Source: an uncultured Bacteroides sp.
GTDB taxonomy: Bacteria > Bacteroidota > Bacteroidia > Bacteroidales > Bacteroidaceae
Reading direction: 5' to 3'
NCBI GenBank assembly: GCA_900556845.1
Contig: USQO01000029.1
Coordinates: 1 to 21,177, forward strand
Length of the DNA: 21,177 bases
The notes under the pieces: generated by a model
Database searches by the model: none
What the model was told of the DNA's origin: nothing
The model's input: only the letters and a program-made list of their open reading frames with translations
Part shown: piece by piece, positions 14,910-21,177 of the stretch
Numbering within the stretch: the stretch's first letter is position 1
Layout: each line of letters starts with the position of its first letter
Position numbers and translations under genes: made by a program

Positions 14910-15923
14910 ATGAAAGAGATTGTGAATTGCCCGATGGTGGAAAAGAATACTTTTGGCATGGATGTCAAAGCCGACCGTTGGATAGAATACAGCTCGCGGG
15001 AAGAACTCTGCGAGCTTTTGTTGCATAAAGATAGATGGGAGCTCCCGTTGCTGCATATAGGTGCCGGAAGTAATCTGCTGTTTTCGGGTGACTTCAAGGG
15101 TACGGTGCTACACTCGGGTATCAAGGGGATTGAGGTGACTGCTGAGGATGAATCGTATGTATGGGTACGTGTAGGTGCCGGAGTTGTATGGGATGATTTC
15201 GTAGCCTATGCTGTAGAGCATGAATGGTATGGTGCTGAGAATTTGTCGTACATTCCCGGTGAAGTGGGGGCTTCGGCGGTACAGAATATCGGTGCATATG
15301 GAGTTGAGGCCAAGGATTTGATTGATACCGTGGAAACGGTGGAGATTGCAACAGCCAAAGTGAGGATGTTCTGTAATGACGAGTGTGGATATGCTTACCG
15401 GGAGAGTGTGTTTAAGAAGGATTTGAAGGGTAAGTTTGCGGTGACATATGTTACGTATAAACTGAGTAAGCGTCCTGTTTTTAATTTGGAATATGGCAAT
15501 ATTCGCGCCAGATTGGAGAAGGCGGGCAAAGAACTTTCGCTTCGCTTGGTGCGTGATGTGATTATTGAGGTGCGTAAGGAAAAATTGCCTGATCCGGAAG
15601 TGCAGGGGAATGCGGGGAGTTTTTTTATGAATCCGGTTATTGCAAAAGAGCAGTATCAGGAACTGTTGGTGAAGTACCCTGATATGCCTCATTATGTAGT
15701 TGATGAAAATCGGGTAAAAGTTCCTGCCGGTTGGCTCATTGAACGGAGTGGCTGGAAAGGAAAGGCGTTGGGCCGTGCTGCGGTACACGACAGGCAGGCT
15801 TTGGTGCTAGTGAATTTAGGGGGAGCTTCGGGATACGAGGTGATGAATCTGGCTGAAGCAGTGGTGAATACTGTCAGAGAACTGTTTGGTATCGAACTGC
15901 ACCCGGAGGTGAATTTTATTTAG
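14910..15923 (+). CDS. murB: UDP-N-acetylenolpyruvoylglucosamine reductase MurB
   Basis: FAD enzyme of peptidoglycan precursor synthesis: NADPH-dependent reduction of UDP-GlcNAc-enolpyruvate to UDP-MurNAc. The 337 residues fit the E. coli-like type I form. FAD-binding segments are LLHIGAGSNLLFSG (47-60) and SYIPGEVGASAVQNIGAYG (113-131). The substrate loop CGYAYRESVF (159-168) carries Arg164, which corresponds to the catalytic arginine. The catalytic serine is in GNAGSFFMNP (S237) and the glutamate in HPEVNFI (E333). It starts 3 bases after the lipoprotein gene and is followed after 26 bases by the metallo-hydrolase gene, all on one strand. Confidence 0.97.
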   Translation: MKEIVNCPMVEKNTFGMDVKADRWIEYSSREELCELLLHKDRWELPLLHIGAGSNLLFSGDFKGTVLHSGIKGIEVTAEDESYVWVRVGAGVVWDDFVAYAVEHEWYGAENLSYIPGEVGASAVQNIGAYGVEAKDLIDTVETVEIATAKVRMFCNDECGYAYRESVFKKDLKGKFAVTYVTYKLSKRPVFNLEYGNIRARLEKAGKELSLRLVRDVIIEVRKEKLPDPEVQGNAGSFFMNPVIAKEQYQELLVKYPDMPHYVVDENRVKVPAGWLIERSGWKGKALGRAAVHDRQALVLVNLGGASGYEVMNLAEAVVNTVRELFGIELHPEVNFI

Positions 15924-15949
15924 TATGCATATTTATATATAAGGCTAGC

Positions 15950-16729
15950 ATGGGAAGAGTTGTAGTGCTTGGGAGTGGTACTTCTACCGGGGTTCCGCAG
16001 ATAGGATGTACGTGTGAGGTCTGCACTAGTGAAGATAACCGTGACCGCAGGTTGCGTTGTTCGGCACTGGTGGAAGTAGATGGCGTACGTTTGCTGATAG
16101 ATTGCGGTCCGGACTTCAGGGAGCAGATGGTCCGGCTGGATGATTTTGCTCCAATTGACGGAGTGTTAATATCGCATGAGCATTATGACCATGTAGGTGG
16201 ACTGGATGATTTACGTCCGTTTTGTGCGTTTAGAGATATTCCTGTCTTTGCTGAAAGAGCAACGTGTCATAAATTGATGCAGCGTATGCCGTATTGTTTT
16301 GTCGAACACCCTTATCCTGGAGTACCTCGCATTCCGCTGGTGCCTATTGAGCCGGGAAAGGTTTTCTGTGTGGAGAATGCAGCTGGTAAAGTGGTAGAGG
16401 TATTGCCTTTGCGGGTGATGCATGGGGAGTTGCCGATCTTGGGTTTCAGAATTGGCAAGATTGCCTGGATAACAGATATGACAGAAATGAGGGAGGAAAC
16501 GTATGGAATGTTACAAGGTGTGGAGATACTGTTCATGAATGCTTTGCGTATAGAGCCGCATAGGACGCATCAGAATCTGGAGCAGGCACTGGAACGTGTG
16601 GGATGTATCGGGGCCGCACAAACTTATTTAATACACATGAGCCATCAGATGGGGCTACATGCCCAGGTGGACGCAGCCCTGCCAAAAGGAATAAAGCTGG
16701 CATATGATGGTTTGCAAGTGGTGTTTTAA
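15950..16729 (+). CDS. PhnP-like metallo-beta-lactamase-fold phosphodiesterase
   Basis: Cytoplasmic MBL-fold hydrolase of 259 residues, close to the PhnP / phosphoribosyl 1,2-cyclic phosphate phosphodiesterase group. The N-terminus VVVLGSGTSTGVPQIGC is typical. C20, C22 and C25 form the extra zinc-binding cysteine set known in PhnP, and SHEHYDHVGG carries the HxHxDH dinuclear metal site (H76, H78, D80, H81). Further metal ligands are likely in VMHGELP and HMSHQMGLH. No phosphonate (phn) genes are nearby, so its substrate is probably a housekeeping cyclic phosphate, not a phosphonate intermediate. It is the third gene of the lipoprotein-murB operon and meets nth head-on with one base between stop codons. 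Confidence 0.9.
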   Translation: MGRVVVLGSGTSTGVPQIGCTCEVCTSEDNRDRRLRCSALVEVDGVRLLIDCGPDFREQMVRLDDFAPIDGVLISHEHYDHVGGLDDLRPFCAFRDIPVFAERATCHKLMQRMPYCFVEHPYPGVPRIPLVPIEPGKVFCVENAAGKVVEVLPLRVMHGELPILGFRIGKIAWITDMTEMREETYGMLQGVEILFMNALRIEPHRTHQNLEQALERVGCIGAAQTYLIHMSHQMGLHAQVDAALPKGIKLAYDGLQVVF

Positions 16730-16730
16730 T

Positions 16731-17378
16731 TTAGTCTGCAATTGTCTTGAGAGATGCTTTGCATATACCTTTTAATCCACATGTATCGCAATGAGGTGAA
16801 CGGGCTGTACATACATAGCGTCCGTGAAGTATGAGCCAATGATGGGCGGTTGGGATAATGGTTTCGGGAAAGTATTTCATCAGGTGTTTTTCGGTTGCAA
16901 GAGGAGTGGTGCAGCTCTTTGGAACAAGACCGATGCGGTGACTGACGCGGAATACATGTGTATCAACAGCCATGGCGGCTTTGTTGAACAGTACGCTCTG
17001 GATGACGTTGGCTGTTTTCCGCCCTACCCCCGGAAGGCGGGTAAGCTCTTCAAGTGTGTCGGGTATGATGCCATGAAACTCTTCGGCGAGCATGCGGGCC
17101 ATTCCTGCCAGATGGCGTGCCTTGTTGTTGGGATAGCTGACGCTCTTGATATACTCATAAAGGGTTTCTGGACTGGCGGCTGCCATGGCTTCGGCTGTGG
17201 GATAGTCGTGAAAAAGGGCCGGAGTTATCTGATTGACACGCTTATCGGTACATTGAGCACTGAGGATTACTGCTACCAGCAATTCGAACGGAGTAGTGTA
17301 GTGTAACTCGGTTTCGGCTACAGGCATAGTGGCCTGAAAGTATTCGATGACTTTTTGGTAAAGTTCTTTCTTAGTCAT
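16731..17378 (-). CDS. nth: Endonuclease III (Nth)
   Basis: Bifunctional DNA glycosylase/AP lyase removing oxidised pyrimidines in base excision repair. The 215 residues carry the helix-hairpin-helix LPGVGRKTANVI (115-126) with catalytic Lys121, the catalytic Asp139 in VDTHVFRVSHR, and a C-terminal 4Fe-4S cluster with C190-x6-C197-x2-C200-x5-C206. These line up with K120, D138 and the cluster cysteines of E. coli Nth. Complete and ordinary. Transcribed leftwards from its own promoter, convergent with the PhnP-like gene. Confidence 0.97.
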   Translation of the reverse strand: MTKKELYQKVIEYFQATMPVAETELHYTTPFELLVAVILSAQCTDKRVNQITPALFHDYPTAEAMAAASPETLYEYIKSVSYPNNKARHLAGMARMLAEEFHGIIPDTLEELTRLPGVGRKTANVIQSVLFNKAAMAVDTHVFRVSHRIGLVPKSCTTPLATEKHLMKYFPETIIPTAHHWLILHGRYVCTARSPHCDTCGLKGICKASLKTIAD

Positions 17379-17410
17379 GAAGTCTTATGGTTTTGAATGG
17401 TTTATTTATA

Positions 17411-17418
17411 CAAATATA
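17411..17418 (-). promoter_or_regulatory. Candidate promoter of nth
   Basis: The minus strand reads TATATTTG, a perfect TAnnTTTG box, predicting a start near 17404 and a leader of about 26 bases before ATG 17378. No clear -33 element. Confidence 0.45.
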
Positions 17419-17472
17419 GTATAAATAGTTGATTTTCTGTTCAGATATAAAGATTTTAGAAACCTTTAATGC

Positions 17473-17493
17473 TTCTTTTTCTTGGAAAAAGAA
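17473..17493. repeat. Nine-base inverted repeat upstream of the barrel-cysQ operon
   Basis: TTCTTTTTC (17473-17481) and GAAAAAGAA (17485-17493) form a perfect inverted repeat with a three-base spacer, 59 bases before the barrel gene ATG. A weak promoter box TTAATTTG (17514-17521, one mismatch) lies between. It could be an operator or simply an A/T-rich stem; it is not followed by a U-run at usual terminator spacing. Confidence 0.35.
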
Positions 17494-17551
17494 AAGAATG
17501 ATTACTTTTAAACTTAATTTGCACGTATTGAGGGTGCGTTAATGATTTTAT

Positions 17552-18730
17552 ATGATGAAAATTATTTTGGCAACATTGTTGCTGCTTGGGTTTGCTGTGG
17601 GTGACTGTATGGCGGAGTGTTTGAAAACGGATACTGTTCCTGCTGTAAAAGAAAAAGTGAAGGAGGATAGAAACTTTCATTATAATATTTTGGGTGGTCC
17701 CAGCTTTTCGCCCGACTTCGGTTTGCTGCTAGGAGGTAGTGCGCTGATGACGTTCAGGATGAATCCTTCGGACATTGAGCAGAAGCGGTCGGTTGTACCG
17801 GTTGCTATCGCATTTATGTTTAATGGAGGATTAAATCTTATTTCGAAGCCTCAACTGTTCTTTGGCAAAGATAATTTCCGAATTTTCGGTCAGTTTTCTT
17901 ATAAAAATACCATGGATAACTTTTATGGCATAGGGTATGATACGAATCATAATTATGTGAGGAGTGATACGACCAGCCAGTATCGTTATAGTGGTATACA
18001 GGTGAATCCCTGGTTTTTATTCCGGCTTGGAGAATCGAATTGGTTTGGCGGTGTGCAGGTAGACTTGACATATGATAAAATGAAAGAGCCTGCCAAGCAT
18101 TTGCAGTCACAACCGGATTATGTGGCTGGGGGAGGTACTGCTGATGGTTTCAGTAATTTTAGTTCGGGACTGGGCTTCTTGCTGACGTATGATAGCAGGG
18201 ATGTACCTGCAAATGCGTATAAGGGTCTTTACTTTGATTTCAGGGGAGTGATGTACCAGAAATTTTTGGGTGGAGATGATAATTTCTATCGCCTGGAACT
18301 GGATTACCGCCAATATAAGAGTGTAGGAAACAGAAGGGTATTGGCCTGGACGGTACAGACAAAAAATGTATTTGGAGATGTACCGATTAACAAGTATGTG
18401 CTGAGCGGTACCCCTTTTGACTTGCGAGGGTATTATATGGGGCAATACCGGGACAAGACATCGCATGTATTGCTGGCCGAATACCGGCATATGTTTAATA
18501 CCGACAAAAGTAACTGGTTTAAAAAGATGCTGCATCATCTGGGGGTTGTTGCCTGGGGAGGATGTGGATTTATGGGACCGAATCCGGTAAAAGTGGAGGG
18601 GGTATTGCCTAATGCAGGAGTGGGACTGCGTATAGAAGTGCAACCTCGTATGAATGTCCGACTGGATTTCGGCCGGAATTTTGTAGACAGACAAAACTTG
18701 TTTTATTTTAATATGACAGAAGCTTTCTAA
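17552..18730 (+). CDS. Omp85/BamA-like outer-membrane beta-barrel protein (surface-antigen D15 family)
   Basis: Outer-membrane protein of 392 residues. The N-terminus is a signal peptide, probably cut after residue 21 (GDCMA/E). The mature protein is rich in alternating aromatic and hydrophobic strands, has SGTPFDLRGYYMGQYRD (an RGY-type motif as in Omp85 barrels) and LPNAGVGLRIEVQPRMNVRL near the end, and finishes with a C-terminal Phe (NMTEAF) as barrel substrates do. There is no room for POTRA domains of normal number: the barrel starts by about residue 45. That makes it a short, POTRA-less relative of BamA/TamA with unknown cargo. It is followed by cysQ after 3 bases, so the two are one operon. 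The start MMK at 17552 is followed by a second ATG; either is possible. Confidence 0.85.
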   Translation: MMKIILATLLLLGFAVGDCMAECLKTDTVPAVKEKVKEDRNFHYNILGGPSFSPDFGLLLGGSALMTFRMNPSDIEQKRSVVPVAIAFMFNGGLNLISKPQLFFGKDNFRIFGQFSYKNTMDNFYGIGYDTNHNYVRSDTTSQYRYSGIQVNPWFLFRLGESNWFGGVQVDLTYDKMKEPAKHLQSQPDYVAGGGTADGFSNFSSGLGFLLTYDSRDVPANAYKGLYFDFRGVMYQKFLGGDDNFYRLELDYRQYKSVGNRRVLAWTVQTKNVFGDVPINKYVLSGTPFDLRGYYMGQYRDKTSHVLLAEYRHMFNTDKSNWFKKMLHHLGVVAWGGCGFMGPNPVKVEGVLPNAGVGLRIEVQPRMNVRLDFGRNFVDRQNLFYFNMTEAF

Positions 18731-18733
18731 AAA

Positions 18734-19555
18734 ATGGAAACGTTAAAAAAGGAATATATATTACTGGCTGTAGATGCAGCAATGGCTGCTGGAAAGAAAA
18801 TAATGGAAGTGTATGAGGATCCGAATGCTGATTTTGAGGTGGAACGGAAGGCGGATAATTCTCCGCTGACAATTGCTGACCGGAAAGCGCATGAGGTGAT
18901 TGCGGCTATGCTGTCTGAAACTCCTTTTCCGTTGTTGAGTGAAGAAGGTAAGCATTTGCCATATGCGCAGCGTGCCGACTGGAAGCAGCTCTGGATTGTT
19001 GACCCCTTGGATGGTACCAAGGAGTTTATCAAGAAGAATGGTGAGTTTACCGTGAATATAGCATTGGTGGAAAACGGTGTGCCTATGCTGGGAGTGATTT
19101 ACTTGCCGGTTAAACAAACTTTGTACTGGGGATGCTATGGCATGGGGGCTTTTCGCTTGACCGGTATTTCGGAACGCGGAATGTTGACGTTGGAGGAACT
19201 GGAAGCGAAGGCTGACCGGTTGCCTCAGGAGCGTATGCACGATGCTGATACGCTGGTGGTTGTCGCTTCACGTTCGCATCTTTCACCCGAAACAGAAGCT
19301 TATATCAATGACTTGCGGAAACAGTACAAGCAGGTGGAGTGTGTATCGAGCGGCAGTTCAATTAAAATATGCAGAATCGCAGAGGGCACTGCCGATGTTT
19401 ATCCGCGTTTTGCGCCTACTATGGAATGGGATACAGCGGCCGGTCATGCTATCGTACGTGCTGCCGGAAAGGAAATGGTGTGTGCCGACCGTCCGCATGT
19501 ACCGCTGATTTATAATAAGGAAGATTTGTTGAATCCCTGGTTTATAGTGCGCTGA
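18734..19555 (+). CDS. cysQ: 3'(2'),5'-bisphosphate nucleotidase CysQ
   Basis: Mg-dependent phosphatase of the inositol-monophosphatase fold that converts 3'-phosphoadenosine 5'-phosphate (PAP) to AMP and can act on PAPS. The 273 residues contain the metal-binding glutamate region LLSEEGKH (67-74), the signature WIVDPLDGTKEF (87-98) and the second signature EWDTAAGHAI (231-240), with KADNSPLTIAD (39-49) near the N-terminus. PAP is the by-product of PAPS-dependent sulfotransferases, so the gene marks active PAPS use. It sits between the outer-membrane barrel gene (3-base gap) and the SLC13 permease (5-base gap). Confidence 0.95.
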   Translation: METLKKEYILLAVDAAMAAGKKIMEVYEDPNADFEVERKADNSPLTIADRKAHEVIAAMLSETPFPLLSEEGKHLPYAQRADWKQLWIVDPLDGTKEFIKKNGEFTVNIALVENGVPMLGVIYLPVKQTLYWGCYGMGAFRLTGISERGMLTLEELEAKADRLPQERMHDADTLVVVASRSHLSPETEAYINDLRKQYKQVECVSSGSSIKICRIAEGTADVYPRFAPTMEWDTAAGHAIVRAAGKEMVCADRPHVPLIYNKEDLLNPWFIVR

Positions 19556-19560
19556 CGGAT

Positions 19561-21105
19561 ATGACCTTTGATGTTGCTGTAGTATTGGTAGCACTGGTGG
19601 TGATGCTGGTGCTTCTGATTATGGACAAGATGCGGCCGGGGATGATTCTTTTTTCCGTTATCGTTGTCTTTCTATGTACGGGAATCCTGACTCCGAAAGA
19701 AATGCTGGAAGGATTCAGTAACAAGGGGATGATAACGGTGGCTTTGCTGTTTTTGGTGAGCGAGGGAGTGCGGCAGAGTGGAGCACTTACCCAACTGATT
19801 AAGAAGATGCTTCCGCAAGGGAAGACTACGGTATTTAAGGCACAGGTACGTATGCTGCCGGTGGTGGCATTTATATCGGCTTTCCTTAATAATACTCCTG
19901 TAGTGGTTATTTTTGCCCCTATCATCAAGCGCTGGGCTAATTATGTGAAAATCCCGGCTACTTATTTCCTGATTCCGCTTTCGTATGTAACGATTCTGGG
20001 AGGTATTTGTACGCTGATAGGTACTTCTACCAATCTGGTAGTACATAGTATGATACAGGATGCCGGAATGAAGGGTTTCGGCATGTTCGAATTGGGGAAA
20101 GTGGGTATCTTCATCGCATTGGCCGGAATTATATATTTGTTGGCTTTCTCAAAATTTCTTTTGCCTGAGCAGCGTCCTGATGTTCCGGGGAGTGAAGAAG
20201 AAGGTGGGCTGTTGCACCCGGTTGAGGCTGTTATTGGTGCACGTTTCCCGGGTATTAATAAAAAAGTAAGCGATTTTGACTTTATGCGCCATTATGGAGC
20301 TGAGGTGGTTGAGTTGCGACGTATGGGACAGACGTATACTGACTTATCTTCTTTGCGTTTCAGAGAAAATGATATGCTGGTGTTGCAGGCAGACGACAGT
20401 TTTATTCAGACTTGGGGAGATTCTTCTGTATTTATCATGCTGGCAAACGGAAAAGACCGTGAACCGGCTGGAAAGAAAAAACGCTGGCTGGCTCTCATTC
20501 TGCTGGTGATTATGATTGCGGGAGCAACAATCGGTGAACTGCCACAAGTGCAGGGTATGCTTCCTGAAGGTATGAAGCTGGATATGTTTTTCTTTGTTTC
20601 GGTAACGACTGTCATCATGGCATGGACGAAAATTTTCCCTCCACGGAAGTATACGAAATACATATCTTGGGATGTACTGATTACCATTGCCTGTGCTTTT
20701 GCCATCAGTAAGGCGATGGTCAATTCGGGGGTGGCTGATCTGATAGCCGAATACATAATCGGACTAAGTCGGAACTATGGGCCGTATGTACTGCTGGCTG
20801 CCATGTTTATTATAACCAATCTGTTTACGGAACTGATTACTAATAATGCGGCTGCGGCTTTGTCGTTTCCGCTGGCTTTGTCGCTTTCACAGCAGTTGGG
20901 AGTCAACCCGATGCCTTTCTTTGTGGTTATCTGTATGGCGGCATCGGCCAGTTTTTCGACTCCTATCGGTTATCAGACCAATCTGATTGTACAGGGTATC
21001 GGTAATTATAAGTTTACGGACTTTGTACGTGTGGGACTTCCGCTGAATATCATTGCTTTTTTGATTTCTGTTTTTCTTGTTCCACAGATATGGCCATTTT
21101 CTTAA
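19561..21105 (+). CDS. SLC13/DASS-type anion permease with one RCK_C domain, likely sulfate
   Basis: Inner-membrane sodium- or ion-coupled anion transporter of 514 residues. The two substrate-site hairpins carry the expected motifs: LNNTPVVV (109-116) with GTSTNLVV (154-161), and ITNNAAAAL (426-434) with TPIGYQTNLIV (467-477). A soluble segment at about 215-290, with GARFPGINKKV and LRFRENDMLVLQADD, matches a TrkA-C (RCK_C) domain. Related proteins such as E. coli YfbS carry two copies; I see one. The gene follows cysQ by 5 bases, which favours sulfate as substrate: in Bacteroides this pair commonly precedes sulfate-activation genes. The stop is complete at 21105, with 35 gene-free bases before the adapter. 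No terminator is visible, so the operon probably continues. Confidence 0.9.
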   Translation: MTFDVAVVLVALVVMLVLLIMDKMRPGMILFSVIVVFLCTGILTPKEMLEGFSNKGMITVALLFLVSEGVRQSGALTQLIKKMLPQGKTTVFKAQVRMLPVVAFISAFLNNTPVVVIFAPIIKRWANYVKIPATYFLIPLSYVTILGGICTLIGTSTNLVVHSMIQDAGMKGFGMFELGKVGIFIALAGIIYLLAFSKFLLPEQRPDVPGSEEEGGLLHPVEAVIGARFPGINKKVSDFDFMRHYGAEVVELRRMGQTYTDLSSLRFRENDMLVLQADDSFIQTWGDSSVFIMLANGKDREPAGKKKRWLALILLVIMIAGATIGELPQVQGMLPEGMKLDMFFFVSVTTVIMAWTKIFPPRKYTKYISWDVLITIACAFAISKAMVNSGVADLIAEYIIGLSRNYGPYVLLAAMFIITNLFTELITNNAAAALSFPLALSLSQQLGVNPMPFFVVICMAASASFSTPIGYQTNLIVQGIGNYKFTDFVRVGLPLNIIAFLISVFLVPQIWPFS

Positions 21106-21140
21106 GAAAGAGTAATTTGATTATAAAATAAACATATAAT

Positions 21141-21177
21141 CTGTCTCTTATACACATCTGACGCTGCCGACGATAAG
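21141..21177 (-). other. Nextera/Tn5 sequencing adapter (artefact) plus four extra bases
   Basis: Bases 21141-21173 are the exact reverse complement of the adapter at 1-33, beginning with the Tn5 mosaic end CTGTCTCTTATACACATCT. The final TAAG (21174-21177) lies beyond the adapter and is probably the first bases of a sample index. The genomic part ends at 21140. Confidence 0.97.

Noticed and set aside
1..21177. 33-base terminal inverted repeats with Tn5 mosaic ends suggesting a composite transposon
   Set aside because: The sequence is the exact Nextera adapter, including its synthetic part outside the mosaic end, and no transposase is encoded between the repeats.

Overview
The window looks like a chromosomal segment of a gut Bacteroidales bacterium, most likely Bacteroides or Phocaeicola. 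The evidence is repeated Bacteroides-type promoters (a TAnnTTTG box near -7, sometimes with a TTG/TTTG about 19-20 bases upstream), mostly weak Shine-Dalgarno sequences, a UpxY-type NusG paralogue, and Bacteroidales-style versions of mfd, folD, pheS, murB, nth and cysQ. The first 33 bases and bases 21141-21173 are not biological. They are the same Nextera/Tn5 library adapter in opposite orientations, so this is a contig with untrimmed ends.

Layout. (1) 34-2992, minus strand: the head of a surface-polysaccharide locus, read as upxY-like antiterminator, then a WecA/TagO-type lipid-carrier sugar-1-phosphate transferase, then a Wzx-type flippase cut by the contig end. Base composition falls sharply towards the flippase. 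(2) 2993-3357: gene-free leader and promoter region of upxY. (3) 3358-8999: a large cytoplasmic TPR protein of unknown role, divergent from mfd (transcription-repair coupling factor), with closely packed promoters between them. (4) 9077-9955: folD with its own promoter and an unusually good Shine-Dalgarno. (5) 10119-10330: two tandem tRNA-His genes with promoter and a strong terminator. (6) 10404-12756: a membrane-anchored unknown protein, convergent with an MFS transporter. (7) 12866-13885: pheS, with a terminator hairpin between it and the MFS gene. (8) 14049-16729: a tight operon of a duplicated-domain lipoprotein, murB and a PhnP-like metallo-hydrolase, convergent with nth (16731-17378). 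(9) 17552-21105: an operon of an Omp85/BamA-like outer-membrane barrel, cysQ and an SLC13-type permease, cut before the next gene.

Most of the window is housekeeping: DNA repair (mfd, nth), one-carbon metabolism (folD), translation (pheS, tRNA-His) and cell wall (murB). Two accessory themes stand out. One is the polysaccharide locus, with a leader RNA that may be controlled by its own antiterminator. The other is the barrel-cysQ-SLC13 operon, whose enzyme and permease fit a PAPS/sulfation economy in which sulfate is taken up and the by-product PAP is removed; the genes that would make PAPS would lie just past the contig end. I saw no CRISPR array, insertion sequence, phage genes or obvious new defence system.
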